DNA of 64,000 nt, taken from Agriotes lineatus (taxonomy: Eukaryota; Arthropoda; Insecta; Coleoptera; Elateridae). The notes beneath the pieces are model-generated. The model was given only the letters and a program-made list of their open reading frames with translations. It was not told the DNA's origin and did no database searches. The stretch's first letter is position 1. The number at the start of each line of letters is the position of its first letter. The stretch spans positions 62,001 through 126,000 of the forward strand of contig CALNHX010002698.1 of NCBI GenBank assembly GCA_940337035.1, read 5' to 3'. Position numbers and translations under genes: made by a program. Of the stretch, positions 25,201 to 38,776 are shown in pieces.

Positions 25201-26464
25201 GCTTCGAATTTGTAAATCGGCAATATAGAGCTTCTCCCTACTTCGCAGTGATTTTCTACAACCCAGAAGTTTGAACATGGCGGTTGTACAGCATCCATGG
25301 AGTTAGATGAAACTTATTTTTATTCAATATTAATTCTGCGAGTGTCATAGCTCGCGTTTGTACAGTAATATAGTTAAAGTTACTGCTTCAGGATCTTAGT
25401 AGATGCCGAATTAAATTAATGACAAGCTCGGAAAGCAGCCACAGAAAACGGTGGCGATTAGCAGCCCTATTTGTTTGCTTCGAATTTGTAAATCGGAAAT
25501 ATAGAGCTTCTCCCAACTTCGCGGTGTCGCAGTCAATTTTCTGCAACCCAGAAATTCGAACATGGGGGTTGTACAACATCGATGGAGTTAGATAAAATTT
25601 ATTTTTATTCAATATTAATCCTGCGAGTGTCATAGCTCGCGTTTGTACAGTAATATAGTTAAAGTTAGTGCTTCAGGATCTTAGTAGATACCGAATTAAA
25701 TTAATGACAAGCTCGGAATGCAGCCACAGCAGACGATGGCGATTAGCAGCCCTATTTGTTTGCATCAAATTTGCAAATCGGCAATATAGAGCTTCTCCCT
25801 ACTTCGCGGTGTCGCATTCAATTTTCTACAACCCAGAAATTCGAACATGGCGGTTGTACAACGTCAATGGAGTTAGATAAAATTTATTTTTAATCAATAG
25901 GAATCCTTCGTGTGTCATAGCTCTCATCACTACAGTAATATAGTTAAAATTACTGCTCCAGGATCCTATTAGATGCCGTATTAAATTCATGCAAAGCTCC
26001 GAAAGCAGCCACAGAAAACGCTGGCGATTAGCAGCCCTATTTGTATGCTTCCAATTTGCAAATCGGCAATATAGAACTTTTTCCTACTTCGCGGTGTCAA
26101 ATTCAATTTTCTACTACCCAAAAATGCGAACGTGGCGGTTGTACAACATCGATGGAGGTAGATAAAATTTATTTTTATTAAATATTAATCCTGCGATAGT
26201 CAAAGCTCTCGTTTCTACAGTAATATAGATAAAATTACTGCTTCAGGATCTACTTAGATGCCGTATTAAATTAATGCGAAGGTCGGAAAGCAGCCACAGC
26301 AAACTTGTGGCGATTGGCACCCCTATTTGTTTGCTTCGAATTTGTAAATCGGCAATATAGAGCTTCTCCCTACTTCGCAGTGATTTTCTACAACCCAGAA
26401 GTTTGAACATGGCGGTTGTACAGCATCCATGGAGTTAGATGAAATTTATTTTTATTCAATATTA
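22233..26464 (+). repeat. Heterogeneous satellite stretch between two HOR domains
   Basis: Monomers here differ more from one another than those on either side. Two consecutive monomers near 22,500 and 22,780 have lost the 9-bp attaatcct, leaving ttcaatgcgtgtg and ttcaatgcgggtg. A type carrying ctgctccaggatcc and attcatgcaaagc is tandemly duplicated at about 24,470-25,035. The type lacking 9 bp (cgcagtgattttc) and the type with aaacttgtggcg first appear here and later become part of the long HOR. Confidence 0.8.
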
Positions 26465-28173
26465 ATCCTACGAGTGTCATAACTCGCGTTTCTACAGTAA
26501 TATAGTTAAAATTACTGCTTCAGGGTCTTAGTAGATGCCGTATTAAATTAATGACAAGCTCGGAAAGCAGCCACAGCAAACGGTGGCGATTAGCAGCCCT
26601 ATTTGTTTGCCTCGAATTTGCAAATCGTCAAAATAAAGCTTCCCCCTACGTCGCGGTGTTGCATTTAATTTTCTACAACCCTTAAATTCGAACATGGCGG
26701 ATGTACTACGTCGATGGAGTTAGATGAAACTTATTTTTATTCAATATTAATTCTGCGAGTGTCATAGCTCGCGTTTGTACAGTAATATAGTTAAAGTTAC
26801 TGCTTCAGGATCTTAGTAGATGCCGAATTAAATTAATGACAAGCTCGGAAAGCAGCCACAGAAAACGGTGGCGATTAGCAGCCCTATTTGTTTGCTTCGA
26901 ATTTTTAAATCGGAAATATAGAGCTTCTCCCAACTTCGCGGTGTCGCAGTCAATTTTCTGCAACCCAGAAATTCGAACATGGGGGTTGTACAACATCGAT
27001 GGAGTTAGATAAAATTTATTTTTATTCAATATTAATCCTGCGAGTGTCATAGCTCGCGTTTGTACAGTAATATAGTTAAAGTTACTGCTTCAGGATCTTA
27101 GTAGATACCGAATTAAATTAATGACAAGCTCGGAATGCAGCCACAGAAAACGGTGGCGATTAGCAGCCCTATTTGTTTGCTTCGAATTTGCAAATCGTCA
27201 AAATAAAGCTTCCCCCTACGTCGCGGTGTTGCATTTAATTTTCTACAACCCTTAAATTCGAACATGGCGGATGTACTACGTCGATGGAGTTAGATGAAAC
27301 TTATTTTTATTCAATATTAATTCTGCGAGTGTCATAGCTCGCGTTTGTACAGTAATATAGTTAAAGTTACTGCTTCAGGATCTTAGTAGATGCCGAATTA
27401 AATTAATGACAAGCTCGGAAAGCAGCCACAGAAAACGGTGGCGATTAGCAGCCCTATTTGTTTGCTTCGAATTTTTAAATCGGAAATATAGAGCTTCTCC
27501 CAACTTCGCGGTGTCGCAGTCAATTTTCTGCAACCCAGAAATTCGAACATGGGGGTTGTACAACATCGATGGAGTTAGATAAAATTTATTTTTATTCAAT
27601 ATTAATCCTGCGAGTGTCATAGCTCGCGTTTGTACAGTAATATAGTTAAAGTTACTGCTTCAGGATCTTAGTAGATACCGAATTAAATTAATGACAAGCT
27701 CGGAATGCAGCCACAGAAAACGGTGGCGATTAGCAGCCCTATTTGTTTGCCTCGAATTTGCAAATCGTCAAAATAAAGCTTCCCCCTACGTCGCGGTGTT
27801 GCATTTAATTTTCTACAACCCTTAAATTCGAACATGGCGGATGTACTACGTCGATGGAGTTAGATGAAACTTATTTTTATTCAATATTAATTCTGCGAGT
27901 GTCATAGCTCGCGTTTGTACAGTAATATAGTTAAAGTTACTGCTTCAGGATCTTAGTAGATGCCGAATTAAATTAATGACAAGCTCGGAAAGCAGCCACA
28001 GAAAACGGTGGCGATTAGCAGCCCTATTTGTTTGCTTCGAATTTTTAAATCGGAAATATAGAGCTTCTCCCAACTTCGCGGTGTCGCAGTCAATTTTCTG
28101 CAACCCAGAAATTCGAACATGGGGGTTGTACAACATCGATGGAGTTAGATAAAATTTATTTTTATTCAATATT
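26465..28173 (+). repeat. Tight 570-bp dimer HOR, 3 copies
   Basis: The dimer pairs a monomer with cgaatttttaaatcgg/catgggggttg and a monomer with atcgtcaaaataaagcttcccc/gatgtactacg. The starts at 26,749, 27,319 and 27,889 are exactly 570 bp apart and the copies are nearly identical by eye; one visible difference is gcttcg at 27,179 against gcctcg at 27,749. An 81-codon minus-strand open frame is identical in the three copies (26,805, 27,375, 27,945), which reflects recent copying rather than a gene. Confidence 0.92.
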
Positions 28174-31100
28174 AATCCTGCGAGTGTCATAGCTCGAGTT
28201 TCTATAGTAATATAGTTAAAATTACTGCTTCAGGATCTTAGTAGATGCCGTATTAAATTAATGACAAGCTCGGAAAGCAGCCACAGAAAACGGCAGCGAT
28301 TAGCAGCCCTATTTGTATGCTTCCAATTTGCAAATCCGCAATATAGAACTTTTCCCTACTTCGCGGTGTCAAATTCAATTTTCTACAACCCAAAAATGCG
28401 AACGTGGCGGTAGTACAACATGGATGGAGCTAGATAAAATTTATTTTTATTTAATATTAATCCAGCGATAGTCAAAGCTCTCGTTTCAACAGTAATATAG
28501 TTAAAATTACTGCTTCAGGATCTACTTAGATGCCGTATTAAATTAATGCGAAGGTCGGAAAGCAGCCACAGCAAACGATGGCGATTAGCAGCCCTATTTG
28601 TTTGCATCAAATTTGTAAATCGGCAATATAGATCTTCTCTCTACTTGGCGGTGTCGCATTCAATTTTCTACAACCCAGAAATTCGAACATGGCGGTTGAA
28701 CAACGTCGATGGAGTTAGATAAAATTTATTTTTAATCAATAGGAATCCTTCGTGTGTCATAGCTCTCATCACTACAGTAATATAGTTAAAATTACTGCTC
28801 CAGGATCCTATTAGATGCCGTATTAAATTCATGCGAAGCTCCGAAAGCAGCCACAGAAAATGCTGGCGATTAGCAGCCCTATTTGTATGCTTCCAATTTG
28901 CAAATCAGCAATATAGAACTTTTTCCTACTTCGCGGTGTCAAATTCAATTTTCTACAACCCAAAAATGCGAACGTGGCGGTTGTACAACATCGATGGAGG
29001 TAGATAAAATTTATTTTTATTTAATATTAATCCTGCGATAGTCAAAGCTCTCGTTTCTACAGTAATATAGATAAAATTACTGCTTCAGGATCTACTTAGA
29101 TGCCGTATTAAATTAATGCGAAGGTCGGAAAGCAGCCACAGCAAACTTGTGGCGATTGGCACCCCTATTTGTTTGCTTCGAATTTGTAAATCGGCAATAT
29201 AGAGCTTCTCCCTACTTCGCAGTGATTTTCTACAACCCAGAAGTTTGAACATGGCGGTTGTACAACATCCATGGAGTTAGATGAAATTTATTTTTATTCA
29301 ATATTAATCCTACGAGTGTCATAACTCGCGTTTCTACAGTAATATAGTTAAAATTACTGCTTCAGGATCTTAGTAGATGCCGTATTAAATTAATGACAAG
29401 CTCGGAAAGCAGCCACAGCAAACGGTGGCGATTAGCAGCCCTATTTGTTTGCATCAAATGTGTAAATCGGCAATATAAATCTTCTCTCTACTTGGCGGTG
29501 TCGCATTCAATATTCTACAACCCAGAAATTCGAACATGGCGGTTGTACAACGTCAATGGAGTTAGATAAAATTTATTTTTAATCAATAGGAATCCTGCGG
29601 GTGTCATAGCTCTCATCACTACAGTAATATAGTTAAAATTACTGCTCCAGGATCCTATTAGATGCCGTATTAAATTCATGCGAAGCTCCGAAAGCAGCCA
29701 CAGAAAACGCTGGCGATTAGCAGCCCTATTTGTATCCTTCCAATTTGCAAATCGGCAATATAGAACTTTTCCCTACTTCGCGGTGTCAAATTCAATTTTC
29801 TACAACCCAAAAATGAGAACGTGGCGGTTGTACAACATCGATGGAGTTAGAAAAATTTATTTTTATTTAATATTAATCCTGCGATAGTCAAAGCTCTCGT
29901 TTCTACAGTAATATAGATAAAACTACTGCTTCAGGATCTACTTAGATGCCGTATTAAATTAATGCGAAGGTCGGAAAGCAGCCACAGCAAACTTGTGGCG
30001 ATTGGCACCCCTATTTGTTTGCTTCGAATTTGTAAATCGGCAATATAGAGCTTCTCCCTACTTCGCAGTGATTTTCTACAACCCAGAAGTTTGAACATGG
30101 CGGTTGTACAACATCCATGGAGTTAGATGAAATTTATTTTTATTCAATATTAATCCTACGAGTGTCATAACTCGCGTTTCTACAGTAAATAGTTAAAATT
30201 ACTGCTTCAGGATCTTATTAGATGCCGTATTAAATTAATGACAAGCTCGGAAAGCAGCCACAGCAAACGGTGGCGATTAGCAGCCCTATTTGTTTGCCTC
30301 GAATTTGCAAATCGTCAAAATAAAGCTTCTCCCTACTTCGCGGTGTTGCATTTAATTTTCTACAACCCTTAAATTCGAACATGGCGGATGTACAACTACG
30401 ATGGAGTTAGATGAAATTTATTTTTATCCAATATTAATCCTGCGAGTGTCATAGCTCGCGTTTGTACAGTAATATAGTTAAAGTTACTGCTTCAGGATCT
30501 TAGTAGATGCCGAATTAAATTAATGACAAGCTCGGAAAGCAGCCACAGAAAACGGTGGCGATTAGCAGCCCTATTTGTTTGCATCAAATGTGTAAATCGG
30601 CAATATAGATCTTCTCTCTACTTGGCGGTGTCGCATTCAATATTCTACAACCCAGAAATTCGAACATGGCGGTTGTACAACGTCAATGGAGTTAGATGAA
30701 ATTTATTTTTATTCAATATTAATCCTACGAGTGTCATAACTCGCGTTTCTACAGTAAATAGTTAAAATTACTGCTTCAGGATCTTATTAGATGCCGTATT
30801 AAATTAATGACAAGCTCGGAAAGCAGCCACAGCAAACGGTGGCGATTAGCAGCCCTATTTGTTTGCCTCGAATTTGCAAATCGTCAAAATAAAGCTTCTC
30901 CCTACTTCGCGGTGTTGCATTTAATTTTCTACAACCCTTAAATTCGAACATGGCGGATGTACAACTACGATGGAGTTGGATGAAATTTATTTTTATCCAA
31001 TATTAATCCTGCGAGTGTCATAGCTCGCGTTTGTACAGTAATATAGTTAAAGTTACTGCTTCAGGATCTTAGTAGATGCCGAATTAAATTAATGACAAGC

Positions 31101-34100
31101 TCGGAAAGCAGCCACAGAAAACGGTGGCGATTAGCAGCCCTATTTGTTTGCTTCGAATTTGTAAATCCGAAATATAGAGCTTCTCCCTACTTCGCGGTGT
31201 CGCAGTCAATTTTCTGCAACCCAGAAATTCGAACATGGGGGTTGTACAACATCGATGGAGTTAGATGAAATTTATTTTTATTCAATATTAATCCTGCGAG
31301 TGTCATAGCTCGCGTTTGTACAGTAATATAGTTAAAATTACTGCTTCAGGATCTTAGTAGATGCCGTATTAAATTAATGAAAAGCTCGGAAAGCAGCCAC
31401 AGCAAACGGTGGCGATTAGCAGCCCTATTTGTTTGCATCAAATGTGTAAATCGGCAATATAGAGCTTCTCCCTACTTCGCAGTGATTTTCTACAACCCAG
31501 AAGTTTGAACATGGCGGTTGTACAACATCCATGGAGTTAGATGAAATTTATTTTTATTCAATATTAATCCTACGAGTGTCATAACTCGCGTTTCTACAGT
31601 AAATAGTTAAAATTACTGCTTCAGGATCTTATTAGATGCCGTATTAAATTAATGACAAGCTCGGAAAGCAGCCACAGCAAACGGTGGCGATTAGCAGCCC
31701 TATTTGTTTGCCTCGAATTTGCAAATCGTCAAAATAAAGCTTCTCCCTACTTCGCGGTGTTGCATTTAATTTTCTACAACCCTTAAATTCGAACATGGCG
31801 GATGTACAACTACGATGGAGTTAGATGAAATTTATTTTTATCCAATATTAATCCTGCGAGTGTCATAGCTCGCGTTTGTACAGTAATATAGTTAAAGTTA
31901 CTGCTTCAGGATCTTAGTAGATGCCGAATTAAATTAATGACAAGCTCGGAAAGCAGCCACAGAAAACGGTGGCGATTAGCAGCCCTATTTGTTTGCTTCG
32001 ATTTTGTAAATCCGAAATATAGAGCTTCTCCCTACTTCGCGGTGTCGCAGTCAATTTTCTGCAACCCAGAAATTCGAACATGGGGGTTGTACAACATCGA
32101 TGGAGTTAGATAAAATTTATTTTTATTCAATATTAATCCTGCGAGTGTCATAGCTCGCGTTTGTACAGTAATATAGTTAAAGTTACTGCTTCAGGATCTT
32201 AGTAGATACCGAATTAAATTAATGACAAGCTCGGAATGCAGCCACAGAAAACGGTGGCGATTAGCAGCCCTATTTGTTTGCCTCGAATTTGCAAATCGTC
32301 AAAATAAAGCTTCCCCCTACGTCGCGGTGTTGCATTTAATTTTCTACAACCCTTAAATTCGAACATGGCGGATGTACTACGTCGATGGAGTTAGATGAAA
32401 CTTATTTTTATTCAATATTAATTCTGCGAGTGTCATAGCTCGCGTTTGTACAGTAATATAGTTAAAGTTACTGCTTCAGGATCTTAGTAGATGCCGAATT
32501 AAATTAATGACAAGCTCGGAAAGCAGCCACAGAAAACGGTGGCGATTAGCAGCCCTATTTGTTTGCTTCGAATTTTTAAATCGGAAATATAGAGCTTCTC
32601 CCAACTTCGCGGTGTCGCAGTCAATTTTCTGCAACCCAGAAATTCGAACATGGGGGTTGTACAACATCGATGGAGTTAGATAAAATTTATTTTTATTCAA
32701 TATTAATCCTGCGAGTGTCATAGCTCGAGTTTCTATAGTAATATAGTTAAAATTACTGCTTCAGGATCTTAGTAGATGCCGTATTAAATTAATGACAAGC
32801 TCGGAAAGCAGCCACAGAAAACGGCAGCGATTAGCAGCCCTATTTGTATGCTTCCAATTTGCAAATCCGCAATATAGAACTTTTCCCTACTTCGCGGTGT
32901 CAAATTCAATTTTCTACAACCCAAAAATGCGAACGTGGCGGTAGTACAACATGGATGGAGCTAGATAAAATTTATTTTTATTTAATATTAATCCAGCGAT
33001 AGTCAAAGCTCTCGTTTCAACAGTAATATAGTTAAAATTACTGCTTCAGGATCTACTTAGATGCCGTATTAAATTAATGCGAAGGTCGGAAAGCAGCCAC
33101 AGCAAACGATGGCGATTAGCAGCCCTATTTGTTTGCATCAAATTTGTAAATCGGCAATATAGATCTTCTCTCTACTTGGCGGTGTCGCATTCAATTTTCT
33201 ACAACCCAGAAATTCGAACATGGCGGTTGAACAACGTCGATGGAGTTAGATAAAATTTATTTTTAATCAATAGGAATCCTTCGTGTGTCATAGCTCTCAT
33301 CACTACAGTAATATAGTTAAAATTACTGCTCCAGGATCCTATTAGATGCCGTATTAAATTCATGCGAAGCTCCGAAAGCAGCCACAGAAAACGCTGGCGA
33401 TTAGCAGCCCTATTTGTATGCTTCCAATTTGCAAATCAGCAATATAGAACTTTTTCCTACTTCGCGGTGTCAAATTCAATTTTCTACAACCCAAAAATGC
33501 GAACGTGGCGGTTGTACAACATCGATGGAGGTAGATAAAATTTATTTTTATTTAATATTAATCCTGCGATAGTCAAAGCTCTCGTTTCTACAGTAATATA
33601 GATAAAATTACTGCTTCAGGATCTACTTAGATGCCGTATTAAATTAATGCGAAGGTCGGAAAGCAGCCACAGCAAACTTGTGGCGATTGGCACCCCTATT
33701 TGTTTGCTTCGAATTTGTAAATCGGCAATATAGAGCTTCTCCCTACTTCGCAGTGATTTTCTACAACCCAGAAGTTTGAACATGGCGGTTGTACAACATC
33801 CATGGAGTTAGATGAAATTTATTTTTATTCAATATTAATCCTACGAGTGTCATAACTCGCGTTTCTACAGTAATATAGTTAAAATTACTGCTTCAGGATC
33901 TTAGTAGATGCCGTATTAAATTAATGACAAGCTCGGAAAGCAGCCACAGCAAACGGTGGCGATTAGCAGCCCTATTTGTTTGCATCAAATGTGTAAATCG
34001 GCAATATAAATCTTCTCTCTACTTGGCGGTGTCGCATTCAATATTCTACAACCCAGAAATTCGAACATGGCGGTTGTACAACGTCAATGGAGTTAGATAA

Positions 34101-34522
34101 AATTTATTTTTAATCAATAGGAATCCTGCGGGTGTCATAGCTCTCATCACTACAGTAATATAGTTAAAATTACTGCTCCAGGATCCTATTAGATGCCGTA
34201 TTAAATTCATGCGAAGCTCCGAAAGCAGCCACAGAAAACGCTGGCGATTAGCAGCCCTATTTGTATCCTTCCAATTTGCAAATCGGCAATATAGAACTTT
34301 TCCCTACTTCGCGGTGTCAAATTCAATTTTCTACAACCCAAAAATGAGAACGTGGCGGTTGTACAACATCGATGGAGTTAGAAAAATTTATTTTTATTTA
34401 ATATTAATCCTGCGATAGTCAAAGCTCTCGTTTCTACAGTAATATAGATAAAACTACTGCTTCAGGATCTACTTAGATGCCGTATTAAATTAATGCGAAG
34501 GTCGGAAAGCAGCCACAGCAAA
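27604..34522 (+). repeat. Long HOR, first part, with a 4,531-bp unit (16 monomers)
   Basis: The sequence from about 27,604 to 32,110 reappears 4,531 bp downstream, to about 36,641. Markers are the private gctcgagtttctatag at 28,191 and 32,722, and cagcgatagtcaaag at 28,462 and 32,993. The marker aaacttgtggcg at 29,992 and 34,523 defines a 4,531-bp unit. Differences are few, for example atgctggcg at 28,859 against acgctggcg at 33,390. The identity ends near 32,110/36,641, where the first copy runs into gataccg/gcttcccc dimers and the second into a gatgaaatatat monomer. Confidence 0.9.
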
Positions 34523-37500
34523 CTTGTGGCGATTGGCACCCCTATTTGTTTGCTTCGAATTTGTAAATCGGCAATATAGAGCTTCTCCCTACTTCGCAGT
34601 GATTTTCTACAACCCAGAAGTTTGAACATGGCGGTTGTACAACATCCATGGAGTTAGATGAAATTTATTTTTATTCAATATTAATCCTACGAGTGTCATA
34701 ACTCGCGTTTCTACAGTAAATAGTTAAAATTACTGCTTCAGGATCTTATTAGATGCCGTATTAAATTAATGACAAGCTCGGAAAGCAGCCACAGCAAACG
34801 GTGGCGATTAGCAGCCCTATTTGTTTGCCTCGAATTTGCAAATCGTCAAAATAAAGCTTCTCCCTACTTCGCGGTGTTGCATTTAATTTTCTACAACCCT
34901 TAAATTCGAACATGGCGGATGTACAACTACGATGGAGTTAGATGAAATTTATTTTTATCCAATATTAATCCTGCGAGTGTCATAGCTCGCGTTTGTACAG
35001 TAATATAGTTAAAGTTACTGCTTCAGGATCTTAGTAGATGCCGAATTAAATTAATGACAAGCTCGGAAAGCAGCCACAGAAAACGGTGGCGATTAGCAGC
35101 CCTATTTGTTTGCATCAAATGTGTAAATCGGCAATATAGATCTTCTCTCTACTTGGCGGTGTCGCATTCAATATTCTACAACCCAGAAATTCGAACATGG
35201 CGGTTGTACAACGTCAATGGAGTTAGATGAAATTTATTTTTATTCAATATTAATCCTACGAGTGTCATAACTCGCGTTTCTACAGTAAATAGTTAAAATT
35301 ACTGCTTCAGGATCTTATTAGATGCCGTATTAAATTAATGACAAGCTCGGAAAGCAGCCACAGCAAACGGTGGCGATTAGCAGCCCTATTTGTTTGCCTC
35401 GAATTTGCAAATCGTCAAAATAAAGCTTCTCCCTACTTCGCGGTGTTGCATTTAATTTTCTACAACCCTTAAATTCGAACATGGCGGATGTACAACTACG
35501 ATGGAGTTGGATGAAATTTATTTTTATCCAATATTAATCCTGCGAGTGTCATAGCTCGCGTTTGTACAGTAATATAGTTAAAGTTACTGCTTCAGGATCT
35601 TAGTAGATGCCGAATTAAATTAATGACAAGCTCGGAAAGCAGCCACAGAAAACGGTGGCGATTAGCAGCCCTATTTGTTTGCTTCGAATTTGTAAATCCG
35701 AAATATAGAGCTTCTCCCTACTTCGCGGTGTCGCAGTCAATTTTCTGCAACCCAGAAATTCGAACATGGGGGTTGTACAACATCGATGGAGTTAGATGAA
35801 ATTTATTTTTATTCAATATTAATCCTGCGAGTGTCATAGCTCGCGTTTGTACAGTAATATAGTTAAAATTACTGCTTCAGGATCTTAGTAGATGCCGTAT
35901 TAAATTAATGAAAAGCTCGGAAAGCAGCCACAGCAAACGGTGGCGATTAGCAGCCCTATTTGTTTGCATCAAATGTGTAAATCGGCAATATAGAGCTTCT
36001 CCCTACTTCGCAGTGATTTTCTACAACCCAGAAGTTTGAACATGGCGGTTGTACAACATCCATGGAGTTAGATGAAATTTATTTTTATTCAATATTAATC
36101 CTACGAGTGTCATAACTCGCGTTTCTACAGTAAATAGTTAAAATTACTGCTTCAGGATCTTATTAGATGCCGTATTAAATTAATGACAAGCTCGGAAAGC
36201 AGCCACAGCAAACGGTGGCGATTAGCAGCCCTATTTGTTTGCCTCGAATTTGCAAATCGTCAAAATAAAGCTTCTCCCTACTTCGCGGTGTTGCATTTAA
36301 TTTTCTACAACCCTTAAATTCGAACATGGCGGATGTACAACTACGATGGAGTTAGATGAAATTTATTTTTATCCAATATTAATCCTGCGAGTGTCATAGC
36401 TCGCGTTTGTACAGTAATATAGTTAAAGTTACTGCTTCAGGATCTTAGTAGATGCCGAATTAAATTAATGACAAGCTCGGAAAGCAGCCACAGAAAACGG
36501 TGGCGATTAGCAGCCCTATTTGTTTGCTTCGATTTTGTAAATCCGAAATATAGAGCTTCTCCCTACTTCGCGGTGTCGCAGTCAATTTTCTGCAACCCAG
36601 AAATTCGAACATGGGGGTTGTACAACATCGATGGAGTTAGATGAAATATATTTTTATTCAATATTAATCCTGCGAGTGTCATAGCTCGCGTTTGTACAGT
36701 AATATAGTTAAAATTACTGCTTCAGGATCTTAGTAGATGCCGTATTAAATTAATGACAAGCTCGGAAAGCAGCCACAGCAAACGGTGGCGATTAGCAGCC
36801 CTATTTGTTTGCATCAAATGTGTAAATCGGCAATATAGATCTTCTCTCTACTTGGCGGTGTCGCATTCAATATTCTACAACCCAGAAATTCGAACATGGC
36901 GGTTGTACAACGTCAATGGAGTTAGATAAAATTTATTTTTAATCAATAGGAATCCTGCGGGTGTCATAGCTCTCATCACTACAGTAATATAGTTAAAATT
37001 ACTGCTCCAGGATCCTATTAGATGCCGTATTAAATTCATGCGAAGCTCCGAAAGCAGCCACAGAAAACGCTGGCGATTAGCAGCCCTATTTGTATCCTTC
37101 CAATTTGCAAATCGGCAATATAGAACTTTTCCCTACTTCGCGGTGTCAAATTCAATTTTCTACAACCCAAAAATGCGAACGTGGCGGTTGTACAACATCG
37201 ATGGAGTTAGATAAAATTTATTTTTATTCAATATTAATCCTGCAAGTGTCATAGCTCTCATTTCTGCAGTAATATAGTTAAAATTACTGCTTCAGGATCC
37301 TATTAGATGCCGTATTAAATTAATGACAAGCTCGGAAAGCAGCCACAGCAAACGGTGGCGATTAGCAGCCCTATTTGTTTGCCTCGAATTTGCAAATCGT
37401 CAAAATAAAGCTTCTCCCTACTTCGCGGTGTTGCATTTAATTTTCTACAACCCTTAAATTCGAACATGGCGGATGTACAACTACGATGGAGTTAGATGAA

Positions 37501-38776
37501 ATTTATTTTTATCCAATATTAATCCTGCGAGTGTCATAGCTCGCGTTTGTACAGTAATATAGTTAAAGTTACTGCTTCAGGATCTTAGTAGATGCCGAAT
37601 TAAATTAATGACAAGCTCGGCAAGCAGCCACAGAAAACGGTGGCGATTAGCAACCCTATTTGTTTGCTTCGAATTTGTAAATCGGAAATATAGAGCTTCT
37701 CCCTACTTCGCGGTGTCGCAGTCAATTTTCTGCAACCCAGAAATTCGAACATGGGGGTTGTACAACATCGATGGACTTAGATAAAATTTATTTTTATTCA
37801 ATATTAATTATGCGAGTGTCATAGCTCGCGTTTGTACAGTAATATAGTTAAAGTTACTGCTTCAGGATCTTAGTAGATGCCGAATTAAATTAATGACAAG
37901 CTCGGGATGCAGCCACAGCAAACGATGGCGATTAGCAGCCCTATTTGTTTGCATCAAATTTGCAAATCGGCAATATAGAGCTTCTCCCTACTTCGCGGTG
38001 TCGTATTCAATTTTCTACAACCCAGAAATTCGAACATGGCGGTTGTACAACGTCAATGGAGTTAGATACAATTTTTTTTAATCAATAGGAATCCTGCGGG
38101 TGTCATAGCTCTCATCACTACAGTAATATAGTTAAAATTACTGCTCCAGGATCCTATTAGATGCCGTATTAAATTCATGCAAAGCTCCGAAAGCAGCCAC
38201 AGAAAACGCTGGCGATTAGCAGCCCTACTTGTATGTTTCCAATTTGCAAATCGGCAATATAGAACTTTTCCCTACTTCGCGGTGTCAAATTCAATTTTCT
38301 ACAACCCAAAAATGCGAACGTGGCGGTTGTACAACATCGATGGAGTTAGATAAAATTTATTTTTAATCAATAGGAATCCTGCGGGTGTCATAGCTCTCAT
38401 CACTACAGTAATATAGTTAAAATTACTGCTCCAGGATCCTATTAGATGCCTTATTAAATTCATGCGAAGCTCCGAAAGCAGCCACAGAAAACGCTGGCGA
38501 TTAGCAGCCCTATTTGTATGCTTCCAATTTGCAAATCGGCAATATAGAACTTTTCCCTACTTCGCGCTGTCAAATTCAATTTTCTACAACCCAAAAATGC
38601 GAACGTGGTGGTTGTACAACATCGATGGAGTTAGATAAAATTAATTTTTATTTAATATTAATCCTGCGATAGTCAAAGCTCTCGTTTCTACAGTAATATA
38701 GATAAAATTACTGCTTCAGGATCTACTTAGATGCCGTATTAAATTAATGCGAAGGTCGGAAAGCAGCCACAGCAAA
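34523..38776 (+). repeat. Long HOR unit of 4,254 bp (15 monomers)
   Basis: It is bounded by the aaacttgtggcg marker at 34,523 and 38,777. Its first 2.1 kb matches the preceding unit, including a three-monomer block ending at the gatgaaatatat marker (36,642). From 36,642 to its end it matches 40,051-42,185 at a 3,409-bp offset. It carries the private ttaattatgcgag near 37,807 and the gctcgggatgcagcc monomer near 37,905. Confidence 0.9.
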